Positions 1 to 6,682 of a DNA stretch of 8,161 nt are shown here, one piece after another (within the stretch, counting starts at the first letter, position 1; each line of letters begins with the position of its first letter). The stretch lies in NCBI GenBank assembly GCA_023426275.1, contig JAFABC010000238.1, positions 1 through 8,161 of the forward strand, in the 5' to 3' direction. A program made the position numbers and the translations under genes. The notes beneath the pieces are model-generated. The model made no database searches. It was not told the origin of the DNA and saw only the letters and a list, made by a program, of their open reading frames with translations. The DNA comes from Pseudomonadota bacterium. Its GTDB lineage: Bacteria > Desulfobacterota > Desulfovibrionia > Desulfovibrionales > Desulfovibrionaceae.

Positions 1-8
1 TCATGCCC

Positions 9-24
9 CCCGGCCGCCGGAGGC
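9..24 (-). repeat. Dispersed GC repeat, left copy (cut by the window edge)
   Basis: Read on the minus strand this is GCCTCCGGCGGCCGGG, an exact 16-nt match to plus-strand positions 8024-8039 at the other end of the window. In both places a GA-rich stretch precedes it and a G-run then GCA follows. It lies just past the stop codon of the binding-protein gene and runs out of the window. GC-rich extragenic palindromes of this general look are, as I recall, common in Desulfovibrio-type genomes, so this is probably one member of such a family rather than a gene-specific terminator. No T-run is visible. Confidence 0.6.
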
Positions 25-39
25 GTCTTCTCTTCTCTC

Positions 40-1332
40 TCAGTGCTTGCCCGAACTGATGAACAGCTCCTTGGCCGTACCCGGCTCGAACTGGTAGCGG
101 GCGGCCTTTTCCCAGAAATAGGTGCCCTTGTCCTTGCCCAGGGCCCAGAAGTCGAAATCCCAGTCCTCGCGGCGGTCGCCGTGTCCGTTGAGGGCCAGCC
201 AGCCGGTCACGCCGTACATGCGTTCGCACACCCGGGGCAGCATCTGCTTGAACCGGGCGAAATCCCCGGTGCCGCCCACGGCCTGGGCCGTGTAAAAGAC
301 CGCCCAGGCCGCGTCGTAGGCCGCCAGGGACTGGGTGTCGGGAAAAGTGTCGGTGCGCGCCTGGATGCGGCGTTCGAGCAGGGAGTAGACATTGGCCCCG
401 CCCTCGCCGTAGCGCGGGCTGACAAAGTGGACCTTCATGGCCATGGCCGCGCTTTCCGGGTCCTTGGCGATAGGATCGTACATGGAGGTGGCGTCGCAGC
501 CGTACCAGGGCACGGCGCTCAGGTCCGCCCGCTTGGACGCGGCCTTGAGAATGGGCACGATCTCGCCGCCGCCGGCGAAATAGACGGCCACCTTGCCGCG
601 CCCGCCGCCTTGTTTGGCCTGGGCCACCTGCTTGGACAGGTTGTCGAGGATGGGCGTGAAATCCGTGCGGTCCGGGGCGTAGCGCGTTCCGGGCAGGGCC
701 GTGCCGCCCAGCTGCTTGAACCGGGCCTTGACGTGCACGGTCAGGTCGTCGTCCTTCCGGTTGCCCCGCCACAGCGGCACGATGGCGGTCACGCCCTCCT
801 GGTGCATGAGGCTGGTCACGGCCTCGGCCTGATAGGTGTCCGAGGGTGAAAACCGGAACAGGTTGTCGTCGCTTTTGGCCAGCTCGGGCCGGGAGCTGCC
901 CTGGCTGACGAGCACGATGTTGTTTTTGTCGGCAAAGGCCAGACAGGCCTCGGCCGCGTCGTCGCCGTAGGGGCCGATGACCACGCGCACGCCGCGTCCG
1001 GCCAGGGCCTTGAGCTTTTCCACGGCCTGCTCGGGCGAACTGCCCGTGTCCTCCACGGCGAAACTGACCTGCCCGCCGAAACCGCTGGCGGCCAGATAGG
1101 CGTTGATGTCCGCCTGGGCCAGCTCCAGGGCGGCCTTGGACGTCCGGCCCCGCTCGGCCAGGGAGCCGGTCAGCGGCAGCAGGGCCCCGAAGACATAGCC
1201 GTTGCGCTGCGCGCCGGCCGGTCCGGCCAGGACCAGTCCCATGGCCACCATGAGGCCGGCCGCGACCAGCGCGTGCCCCGCCGTCAGCATCCGTATCTTG
1301 CGCCGAAAAAACCCGATTGCCTGCCCGTTCAT
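40..1332 (-). CDS. Periplasmic ABC-type substrate-binding protein, branched-chain amino acid (LivJ/Peripla_BP_6) type
   Basis: The product is 430 aa. The ATG at 1332 is preceded by AAGGAG (1338-1343) with 5-nt spacing, which fixes the start. Residues 1-41 form a Sec signal peptide: basic RRKIR, a hydrophobic stretch, then PAGA before Q42. There is no lipobox cysteine, so the mature protein should be a soluble periplasmic protein of about 389 aa. Mature start GYVFGALLPLTGSLAERG is the typical opening of type-I periplasmic binding folds, followed by AALELAQADIN, VVIGPYGDDAAEACLAFADKN and SDTYQAEA, as in LivJ-like receptors that bind amino acids, amides or short acids. The ligand cannot be read from sequence. 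No permease or ATPase genes (LivHMGF) are present, so it may serve a distant transporter or act in signalling. It is divergent from the hybrid kinase at 1528. Confidence is high for the family and low for the ligand. Confidence 0.9.
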   Translation of the reverse strand: MNGQAIGFFRRKIRMLTAGHALVAAGLMVAMGLVLAGPAGAQRNGYVFGALLPLTGSLAERGRTSKAALELAQADINAYLAASGFGGQVSFAVEDTGSSPEQAVEKLKALAGRGVRVVIGPYGDDAAEACLAFADKNNIVLVSQGSSRPELAKSDDNLFRFSPSDTYQAEAVTSLMHQEGVTAIVPLWRGNRKDDDLTVHVKARFKQLGGTALPGTRYAPDRTDFTPILDNLSKQVAQAKQGGGRGKVAVYFAGGGEIVPILKAASKRADLSAVPWYGCDATSMYDPIAKDPESAAMAMKVHFVSPRYGEGGANVYSLLERRIQARTDTFPDTQSLAAYDAAWAVFYTAQAVGGTGDFARFKQMLPRVCERMYGVTGWLALNGHGDRREDWDFDFWALGKDKGTYFWEKAARYQFEPGTAKELFISSGKH

Positions 1333-1345
1333 GTCCGCTCCTTGC

Positions 1346-1366
1346 CCCCGGGACCGGTCCCCGGGG
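1346..1366. other. Imperfect palindrome in the leader of the binding-protein gene
   Basis: CCCCGGGACC (1346-1355) faces GGTCCCCGGGG (1356-1366), giving ten complementary positions with one extra C and the centre ACCGGT. It lies 3 bp upstream of the Shine-Dalgarno sequence of the minus-strand gene, downstream of the candidate -10. With almost no loop it fits a protein-binding operator better than an RNA hairpin, although a hairpin with a few central bases unpaired could also form. Function is unknown. Confidence 0.45.
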
Positions 1367-1379
1367 AAACGCGTTTCAG

Positions 1380-1409
1380 CTTGTACGCCAATAGCGCCAA
1401 AACAGCCAA
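1380..1409 (-). promoter_or_regulatory. Candidate sigma70-type promoter of the binding-protein gene
   Basis: On the minus strand TTGGCT (1404-1409) and TACAAG (1380-1385) are 18 bp apart, about 48 bp upstream of the ATG at 1332. Both hexamers depart from consensus. It is the best-spaced pair I found in the divergent gap, and it is a weak call. Confidence 0.3.
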
Positions 1410-1452
1410 AAGAAAACCGGACGCCCAGGGTCCAAAAACCGCCCGCCGGCCC

Positions 1453-1479
1453 TTTCCAAGGCGCGACCCATGCTTTATG
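1453..1479 (+). promoter_or_regulatory. Candidate promoter of the hybrid kinase gene
   Basis: TTTCCA (1453-1458) and TTTATG (1474-1479) are separated by 15 bp. The second hexamer follows TGC, an extended -10-like context. Transcription would start near 1486, leaving a leader of about 40 nt. Spacing is short and the match poor, so this is only a suggestion. Confidence 0.22.
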
Positions 1480-1527
1480 CACAATCGGACGCATCCGTGT
1501 GGATGTTTTCCCGCAAAAGGAACCAGC

Positions 1528-4050
1528 ATGGCCGATTCCCCACAACACGACGACAGGAGCGCCCGGCTGCGCCAACGCGCCGAATCCCTGCTGGACGACG
1601 TCGCGCCTGCGGACATGCCCACCTTGTCCGCGGAAGAGGCGGCCCGGCTGCGCCACGAACTGCGCGCCAGCCAGGAGGAACTCGACCGGCAACGCCAGGA
1701 ACTGCGCCGCGCCCAGGCCGAACTGGCCGCCATGCGCGGCCGCTACGAAGCCCTCTACGATTTCGCGCCGTTCGCCTCGTTTCTGCTCGACGCCGACGGC
1801 GTGGTCGTCCAGGCCAATCGCAAGGGCGCGACCATGCTCGGCCTGACGCGTTCCGAGCTGCTCGGCCGGACCTTCGCCGCCAGCGTGGCCGAGGCCGACC
1901 GGGGCCTGTTCACGACCCATCTGGCCCAGATCATCACCGGCGCCGATCCCCGGATGGCCGGCCCGCAGCCGCCGCTGGAAACGCGGCTCGTACACCGCGA
2001 CGGCAGCGTGTTCTATACCGCCATCAGCGCCGAATCCCGCCAGGACGTGGCCGGCACGCCCCACGGTGACCACGGCGCCCACCTGATGGTCGCGGACGTC
2101 AGCGCCCGCCGCGAATCCGACGAGGCCCGGCGGCTGGCCGAACGCATCCTGGAAGCCAGCCCGGCCTTTCTCTTGCGCGCCACCATGCGCGACGGCGCCC
2201 ACGGCCGCGTGGAATACGTCTCCCCCAACCTCGCCCGCTTCGGCTTCTCCCCGCAGGAACTGCTTTCGGGCGCCCTCTCGCCCCGGGACCTGGTCCATCC
2301 CGACGACCTGCCGGGCGTGCTGCGCGCCATCGACAAGAACGCCCGCGCCGGCATCGACGCCTTCGCCCTGGACTACCGGCTGGCCCCGCGGGACGGCCAG
2401 ACCCGCTATGTGATCGACCGCATCCGGCTTTCCCGCGGCGCCTGCGGCGACGTCATCGGCATCGAGGGGCTGGCCCTGGACGTGACCGGGCAGACGCTGG
2501 CCCGCAAGGACCTGGAGACCGTGCTCGACAGCGCGCCCATCCCCATCGTCAAGGTGCGCGTCACGGACACGGGCGACCGGGTGCTCGCCTACCAGAATCC
2601 CGCCGCCTCCCGGCTCTTCGGCCCGGACGCCCTGGCGGCCTCGTGCAGGAATTTCCTGTGCAACACGGAAACCTGTCCGGCCCTCAGCGCCGATTCCGGG
2701 CTGGTGCGCGACCGCGAGTGCGCCGTGAAAACGCCCTTTGGCGAGCGGATCATGTACAAGACCGCCCGCAAGCTGCCCGACGAACCGGCCATCATCGAGG
2801 CCATGGTCGACGTCACCGAGCTGATGCGCACCCGGGAGCGGCTCACCCGGGCCATGGAGGCGGCCGAATCCGCCAGCCGGGCCAAGTCGGAGTTCCTGGC
2901 CACCATGAGCCATGAAATCCGCACGCCCATAAACGGCATCATGGGCATGACCGAGCTGGCCCTGCAGACCGACCTGACCGCCGAGCAGCGCGAATACCTG
3001 GAACTGGCCCGGCAATCCTCCCTGAGCCTGCTCGACATCATCAACGACATCCTGGATTTCTCCCGCGTCGAGGCGGGCCGGATGGAGCTTGCCCGGGAGC
3101 GCTTTTCCCTGCGCGCCAGCCTCGACCGCTGTCTGCGCCTGTTCCAGACCCAGGCCGCCCGCCAGCACGACGCCCTGGAATGCGTCATCGCCCCGGACGT
3201 GCCCGACGCGCTCCTCGGCGACGGCGGCCGCCTTGTCCAGGTCCTCGGCAACCTCGTCTCCAACGGACTCAAGTTCACCAAGGACGGGCGGGTGCGCGTG
3301 CGGATCGAGACGACCCCGGCCATCTCCTGCCCTCTCGACCAGCGGCCGGCCGATCCGGTCACGCTGCTTTTTTCCGTCACCGACACCGGCATCGGCATCG
3401 CCGCCGACAAGCAGCGCCGCATTTTCGAGGCCTTCACCCAGCTCGACGGCGGCCTGACGCGCGGCGCCGGCGGCACCGGGCTCGGCCTTGCCATCTGCAC
3501 CAATCTCGTGCGCCTGATGGGCGGACGGCTGTGGGTGGAATCCCGGCCCGGCGCGGGCAGCGCCTTTTTCTTCACCGCCGTGTTCGACCAGCCGGCCGAC
3601 GTCGCCCGCCGGGAAGACGCGGCGGCCGCCGCCGCTGCCGCCGGAGAGCCGGGGCTTGCGCCGCTGTCCATCCTGCTGGTGGAGGACAACGCCATCAATC
3701 TGCTCGTGGCCAAGCGCCTGCTCGAACGGCGCGGCCACACCGTCACGGCCGTGGATTCCGGGCAGGCCGCCCTGGACGCCCTGACCCGGCGCGCCTTCGA
3801 CTGCGTGCTCCTGGACGTGGAGATGCCCGACCTAAACGGTCTGGAGACCCTGGCCCGCCTGCGCGACACGGCCGTGTACGGCCCCCGGGCGGCCACGCCG
3901 GTGGTGGCCCTGACCGCCCATGCCATCAAGGGCTACCGGGAGCGCATCCTGGCCGCCGGCTTCGACGACTACGTGGCCAAGCCCATCGACATGCGCCTGC
4001 TCGGCGCGGCCCTGCGCCGCGTCACCGCCGCCGCCACCGACCCCGCTTGA
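1528..4050 (+). CDS. Soluble hybrid sensor histidine kinase: coiled coil, 3 PAS, HisKA, HATPase, receiver
   Basis: The product is 840 aa. The chosen ATG (1528) has AAAAGGA at 1515-1521 with 6-nt spacing; the open frame reaches further upstream but there it looks non-coding. Order: coiled coil 36-76, PAS1 about 75-185, PAS2 about 205-320, PAS3 about 330-435, HisKA with phospho-accepting H462 in FLATMSHEIRTPINGIMGM, HATPase with N579 (N box), D619 in DTGIGIA and the GTGLGLA loop at about 649-655, an Ala-rich linker, then a receiver with E719/D720, phospho-acceptor D763, T796 and K818. All catalytic residues are intact. No membrane segment is visible, so it should sense a cytoplasmic signal. PAS3 carries C373, C378, C383 and C398. 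There is no Hpt or output domain, so phosphate must pass to a partner elsewhere. It is divergent from the binding-protein gene and 57 bp upstream of the response regulator, which has its own kinase. Confidence 0.95.
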   Translation: MADSPQHDDRSARLRQRAESLLDDVAPADMPTLSAEEAARLRHELRASQEELDRQRQELRRAQAELAAMRGRYEALYDFAPFASFLLDADGVVVQANRKGATMLGLTRSELLGRTFAASVAEADRGLFTTHLAQIITGADPRMAGPQPPLETRLVHRDGSVFYTAISAESRQDVAGTPHGDHGAHLMVADVSARRESDEARRLAERILEASPAFLLRATMRDGAHGRVEYVSPNLARFGFSPQELLSGALSPRDLVHPDDLPGVLRAIDKNARAGIDAFALDYRLAPRDGQTRYVIDRIRLSRGACGDVIGIEGLALDVTGQTLARKDLETVLDSAPIPIVKVRVTDTGDRVLAYQNPAASRLFGPDALAASCRNFLCNTETCPALSADSGLVRDRECAVKTPFGERIMYKTARKLPDEPAIIEAMVDVTELMRTRERLTRAMEAAESASRAKSEFLATMSHEIRTPINGIMGMTELALQTDLTAEQREYLELARQSSLSLLDIINDILDFSRVEAGRMELARERFSLRASLDRCLRLFQTQAARQHDALECVIAPDVPDALLGDGGRLVQVLGNLVSNGLKFTKDGRVRVRIETTPAISCPLDQRPADPVTLLFSVTDTGIGIAADKQRRIFEAFTQLDGGLTRGAGGTGLGLAICTNLVRLMGGRLWVESRPGAGSAFFFTAVFDQPADVARREDAAAAAAAAGEPGLAPLSILLVEDNAINLLVAKRLLERRGHTVTAVDSGQAALDALTRRAFDCVLLDVEMPDLNGLETLARLRDTAVYGPRAATPVVALTAHAIKGYRERILAAGFDDYVAKPIDMRLLGAALRRVTAAATDPA

Positions 4051-4076
4051 CATCGCCGGGTAAACCGGGCTGGTTA
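4047..4076 (+). promoter_or_regulatory. Candidate promoter of the response regulator-kinase operon
   Basis: A perfect TTGACA (4047-4052) overlaps the TGA stop of the hybrid kinase. The best -10 at 18-bp spacing is TGGTTA (4071-4076), a poor match. A short direct repeat, CCGGG at 4056 and 4065, lies in the spacer. It could give the two-component operon its own transcription, perhaps regulator-dependent. No TTCATG-like repeats such as those at 6213 are seen here. Confidence 0.35.
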
Positions 4077-4107
4077 GGCGCGCAAGCGGTACACAAGGAG
4101 GTCCGTC

Positions 4108-4785
4108 ATGCGACTGCTCATCGTGGAGGACGACCTGGAAGCCGCCGCCTACATGACCAAGGGGCTCAAGGAATCCGGCTACGTGGCCGAACACGTGGCC
4201 GACGGGCGCGAGGCCCTGTACCGGGTGGCCGCCGAGAATTACGACGCCGTGATCGTGGACCGGATGCTGCCCGGCGTGGACGGGCTGACCATCGTGCGCA
4301 CCATGCGTTCGGCCGGCAACCATACGCCGGTGCTCATCCTGTCGGCCCTGGGCGACGTGGACGACCGGGTCAAGGGATTGCGGGCCGGCGGCGACGATTA
4401 TCTGGTCAAGCCGTACGCCTTTGCCGAGCTGCTGGCCCGGCTGGAGGCGCTGTTGCGGCGCGGCCGGGCCGACGCCCCGGACACCACCCTCAAGGTCGCG
4501 GACCTGGAGATGGATCTGGTGGCCCGCACGGTCCGCCGGGCCGGCAAGACCATCGAACTCAAACCCAAGGAATTCGCCCTGCTCGAATACCTCATGCGCC
4601 ATGCCGGCCATGTCGTGACGCGCACCATGCTGCTCGAAAACGTCTGGGATTATTCCTTCGATCCGCAGACCAACGTCATCGACGTGCACATCAGCCGCCT
4701 GCGCCAGAAGATCGACAAGGGCCACGACAAACCCCTGCTCGCCACCATTCGCGGCGCCGGATACAGTCTGCGTGATTCCGACTAA
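4108..4785 (+). CDS. OmpR/PhoB-family response regulator (receiver plus winged helix)
   Basis: The product is 225 aa, normal for the family. The ATG follows an excellent Shine-Dalgarno, AAGGAGGT at 4095-4102. The receiver (1 to about 115) has E7, D8 and D9, phospho-acceptor D51 in VDRMLPG, S79 at the usual Thr/Ser switch and K101 in DDYLVKP. The C-terminal winged helix (about 125-223) has the typical ELKPKEFALLEYL, a transactivation loop around VTRTMLLENVWDY, and the recognition helix TNVIDVHISRLRQKI (about 188-202), ending in RGAGYSL. Members of this family dimerise on phosphorylation and bind direct repeats of about 10-11 bp. The next gene starts inside its last codons, so HK 4772-6145 is the cognate kinase. 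It resembles the CusR/QseB branch, but the regulon cannot be named by sequence alone. The phased repeats upstream of the three RNA units at 6213, 6463 and 6683 are its best candidate targets (inference). Confidence 0.96.
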   Translation: MRLLIVEDDLEAAAYMTKGLKESGYVAEHVADGREALYRVAAENYDAVIVDRMLPGVDGLTIVRTMRSAGNHTPVLILSALGDVDDRVKGLRAGGDDYLVKPYAFAELLARLEALLRRGRADAPDTTLKVADLEMDLVARTVRRAGKTIELKPKEFALLEYLMRHAGHVVTRTMLLENVWDYSFDPQTNVIDVHISRLRQKIDKGHDKPLLATIRGAGYSLRDSD

Positions 4786-6145
4786 GCTGCTGCGCTCCTC
4801 GACCCTGCGCCTGTCCATCATCCACATGGGCGCCTTCGGCCTGTCGGTGCTGGTGCTGCTGGGCTTCATCTACACCTCGACGGCCGGCTTCATGGAACGC
4901 CAGACCGACGAGACGATCAACGCCGAGATCCAGGGGCTGGCCGAGCAGTACAGCCAGCTCGGCCTGACCGGGCTCATCCGGGTCATCAAGTCCCGGGTGG
5001 CCAAGGACAAGACCGGGTCGAGCGTCTACCTGCTGACCGACTGGAAATTCAACCCCCTGGCCGGCAACCTCCAGGAATGGCCCAAATTCCGCGACACCGG
5101 CTCGGGCTGGTTCGACGCCACCCTGGAGGACACGGAGAACTTCGAGCCCCGGCGCGTGCGGATGCGCTACTTCCTGCTGCCCGGCAATTTCCATCTGGTG
5201 GTCGGCCGCGACGTGTCCCAGCGGCTCAAGGTGGAACGGCTCATCATGGACGCCCTGATCTGGGGCCTGGGCATCACCCTCATCCTCGGCTGCGTGGGCG
5301 GCATCCTCACCAGCCGCTGGATGCTCAAACGCATCGACGTCATCAACAAGGCCAGCCGCGAAATCATGCGCGGCGACCTCAACCGCCGCATTCCCTCCCG
5401 GGGAACCGGCGACGAATTCGACCGGCTGGCGGAAAATCTGAACGCCATGCTCGACCAGATCAGCCGGCTCATGGACGGGGTCAAGCAGGTCTCCAACAAC
5501 ATCGCCCACGACCTGCGCGGCCCCCTCAACCGCATCCGGGCCAGCCTGGAGCTGTCCCTGACCCGCAGCCGCAGCCCCGAGGAATACCGGGCCGTGCTCG
5601 AAGGCATCGTCACCGAGATCGACAACCTGCTGATGACCTTCAACGCCCTGCTCACCATCGCCCAGGCCGAGTCCGGGGCCCGGCGGCAGGACTTCACCGC
5701 CATCGACCTGACCAGTCTGGCCGCCGACGCGGCCGAGCTCTACGACGCCCTGGCCGAGGAAAAAAACCTGACCCTCAACGTTTCCCTGGCCCCGGGCGTC
5801 ACCGTGCCGGGCAACCGCCACCTGCTCTCCCAGGCCCTGGCCAACCTGCTCGACAACGCCGTCAAGTACACGCCCTCCGGCGGCGCGATCCAGGTGCAGC
5901 TCACCAATCCGCCCTCCGGCCCCGAACTGACCGTGGCCGACACCGGGCCGGGCGTGCCGGCCGAACACCGGGACCTCGTGCTCGAACGCTTCGCCCGGCT
6001 GGAATCGAGCCGCAACACCCCGGGCAGCGGCCTGGGCCTGTCGCTGGTGGCCGCCGTGGCCGGGCTGCATCAGGCCGTGCTGCGCCTGGACGACAACCAT
6101 CCGGGCCTGCGCGTCACCCTGGCCTTCCCGCAAGGACGGGGCTAG
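4772..6145 (+). CDS. Membrane sensor histidine kinase with periplasmic sensor and HAMP
   Basis: The product is 457 aa from a GTG start. It overlaps the response regulator by 14 bp and no good ribosome-binding site precedes it, so translation is probably coupled. A start at the later ATG (4829) would damage the first membrane helix. Topology: TM1 about 14-35, a periplasmic region of about 125 residues (36-160), TM2 about 161-181, HAMP about 182-235, then HisKA with phospho-accepting H246 in VSNNIAHDLRGPLNRIR. HATPase follows, with N362 (NLLDNAVKY), D390 in DTGPGVP and GSGLGLSL at 418-425. The periplasmic part contains YLLTDWKFNPLAGNLQEWP, an opening I associate with a PAS-like (PDC/Cache-type) fold, but I cannot assign a ligand. 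It should phosphorylate the regulator encoded just upstream and may also dephosphorylate it. The gene ends in TAG, 67 bp before the first repeat-RNA unit. Confidence 0.95.
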   Translation: MIPTKLLRSSTLRLSIIHMGAFGLSVLVLLGFIYTSTAGFMERQTDETINAEIQGLAEQYSQLGLTGLIRVIKSRVAKDKTGSSVYLLTDWKFNPLAGNLQEWPKFRDTGSGWFDATLEDTENFEPRRVRMRYFLLPGNFHLVVGRDVSQRLKVERLIMDALIWGLGITLILGCVGGILTSRWMLKRIDVINKASREIMRGDLNRRIPSRGTGDEFDRLAENLNAMLDQISRLMDGVKQVSNNIAHDLRGPLNRIRASLELSLTRSRSPEEYRAVLEGIVTEIDNLLMTFNALLTIAQAESGARRQDFTAIDLTSLAADAAELYDALAEEKNLTLNVSLAPGVTVPGNRHLLSQALANLLDNAVKYTPSGGAIQVQLTNPPSGPELTVADTGPGVPAEHRDLVLERFARLESSRNTPGSGLGLSLVAAVAGLHQAVLRLDDNHPGLRVTLAFPQGRG

Positions 6146-6159
6146 GCCGAAGCGGTCTC

Positions 6160-6190
6160 CGGCCGCCCGCGAAAGGACGCGGGCCGGCCG
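6160..6190. other. GC hairpin after the kinase gene, without a T-run
   Basis: GGCCGCCCGCG (6161-6171) pairs with CGCGGGCCGGCC (6178-6189), with one bulged C and the loop AAAGGA. C6160/G6190 can extend it. It is followed by AAAAAAG, not by T residues, so it is not a canonical intrinsic terminator on the plus strand. It could protect the operon's 3' end or slow polymerase, or it may just separate the operon from the RNA array. Confidence 0.5.
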
Positions 6191-6212
6191 AAAAAAGAAA
6201 CATGAATTTTCG

Positions 6213-6255
6213 TTCATTATTCGGCAACACCCCATCCATCCCCTGAGACTAGACA
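6213..6255 (+). promoter_or_regulatory. Promoter of RNA unit 1: 11-bp phased repeats plus -10
   Basis: Hexamers TTCATT (6213-6218), GCAACA (6224-6229) and TCCATC (6235-6240) start exactly 11 bp apart. After 9 bp comes TAGACA (6250-6255), a -10-like hexamer. The middle hexamer is the most degenerate of the nine in the array. No -35 hexamer is recognisable, so the third repeat would take its place, as in activator-dependent Pho-box promoters. ATGAA (6202-6206) also forms an inverted pair with TTCAT (6213-6217). Confidence 0.45.
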
Positions 6256-6261
6256 GCAATC

Positions 6262-6423
6262 ATCCACTCGTTAGAGGAAGCACACTTATTTGCCATTGAC
6301 GCCTGTTCGAAGCCCTCTGTTTTAAGCCGGCCGCGCGGATGGCCCCTCCCTTCCCCCGCCGGCCCCTTGATTTCTCTCCCCTCCTTTCCGAAGCCCCCGC
6401 TCCCCGGCGGGGGCTTCCATTTG
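6262..6423 (+). ncRNA. Candidate small RNA 1 of the tandem array (about 160 nt)
   Basis: The 5' end is inferred 7 nt after TAGACA; the 3' end is the hairpin at 6390-6417 plus a weak T-run. AGAGG (6273-6277) can pair with CCTCT (6314-6318). GCCGGC at 6326 and 6358 can close a stem around a C-rich stretch with CCCCTCCC. A single-stranded pyrimidine tract (6371-6389) containing CCCCTCCTTTCC precedes the terminator and is complementary to Shine-Dalgarno sequences. Unlike copies 2 and 3 it has no obvious GACGG/CCGTC 5' hairpin, so it is the most diverged copy. Transcription is not proven. Confidence 0.45.
6390..6420 (+). terminator. Terminator-like hairpin of unit 1
   Basis: Perfect 11-bp stem GAAGCCCCCGC (6390-6400) with GCGGGGGCTTC (6407-6417), loop TCCCCG. 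The tail is TTCCATTT, a poor T-run. The same stem core and a TCCCC loop recur at 6627 and 6836. A smaller hairpin, CCCGCC/GGCGGG (6426-6431/6436-6441), follows. Confidence 0.6.
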
Positions 6424-6462
6424 CCCCCGCCGCCAGGCGGGAGCGGCCTTCCCTAACCAAAG

Positions 6463-6505
6463 TTCATGTTGCGGCCATGCCTGGTCCATCCCACGGACCT
6501 AGATA
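6463..6505 (+). promoter_or_regulatory. Promoter of RNA unit 2: 11-bp phased repeats plus -10
   Basis: TTCATG (6463-6468), GCCATG (6474-6479) and TCCATC (6485-6490) start 11 bp apart. Nine bp later is TAGATA (6500-6505). A further conserved CCCTAA lies one 11-bp step upstream (6451-6456) and is shared with unit 3. This geometry, with the last repeat ending about 10 bp before the -10 and no -35, is what OmpR/PhoB-family activators use. Confidence 0.55.
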
Positions 6506-6511
6506 GTCTCC

Positions 6512-6664
6512 GACGGCGAAACGCGGCTTCCCTCTCCGGCCGCACCGTCACTGCCTCTGTCACAACTCCATGGCCGGACGATCCCCCTCCCGCCTGGCCA
6601 TGGCCACCAACCACTCCCTCCTCTGCCGAAGCCCCCGTCCTCCCCAGACGGGGGCTTCGCTTTG
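6512..6664 (+). ncRNA. Candidate small RNA 2 of the tandem array (about 150 nt)
   Basis: The inferred start, 7 nt after TAGATA, coincides with a two-part hairpin. The outer stem is GACGG (6512-6516) with CCGTC (6545-6549); the inner stem is GCGGC (6523-6527) with GCCGC (6539-6543); the loop TTCCCTCTCCG is pyrimidine-rich. A second hairpin, CCATGGCC (6568-6575) with GGCCATGG (6596-6603), exposes a 20-nt loop containing CCCCCTCCC. Next is the open tract CCACTCCCTCCTCT (6611-6624), then the terminator. Three separate anti-Shine-Dalgarno-like segments in one short RNA fit a role in blocking translation starts. It is the best structured of the three. Confidence 0.55.
6627..6663 (+). terminator. 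Terminator-like hairpin of unit 2
   Basis: Perfect 13-bp stem CGAAGCCCCCGTC (6627-6639) with GACGGGGGCTTCG (6647-6659), loop CTCCCCA. It is followed by CTTT, a short T-run. It is strongly similar to the hairpin at 6390, but the stem base next to the loop has changed on both sides (GC/GC versus GTC/GAC). Confidence 0.65.
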
Positions 6665-6682
6665 GCGCAACCCTAAACAGAA

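Noticed and set aside
2..5. An ATG on the minus strand at the left edge as the start of a further gene
   Set aside because: It lies within the dispersed GC repeat and only one codon is in the window, so nothing supports a gene.
40..3738. A 1232-codon open frame on the minus strand running through the binding-protein gene and the hybrid kinase region
   Set aside because: Only its last 430 codons are a real protein with its own signal peptide and ribosome-binding site. The rest is antisense to the well-supported kinase gene and is low-complexity (Gly/Ala/Gln/His-rich), an effect of high GC content.
3180..4775. A 531-codon plus-strand frame across the kinase-regulator junction
   Set aside because: It is Arg/Pro/Gly-rich with no domains and lies out of frame over two genes with complete catalytic motifs.
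4691..6259. A 522-codon minus-strand frame over the membrane kinase
   Set aside because: Antisense shadow of an intact histidine kinase; no recognisable motifs.
6296..6324. TTGACG with GTTTTA 17 bp later as the main promoter of unit 1
   Set aside because: The -10 is poor and the pair has no counterpart in units 2 and 3, whereas the TAGA box is at a fixed place in all three. Kept only as a possible secondary start.
6260..6460. A 66-codon minus-strand frame in RNA unit 1
   Set aside because: Arg/Gly-rich, made by the C-rich tracts and hairpin; no family resemblance or conservation in the other units.
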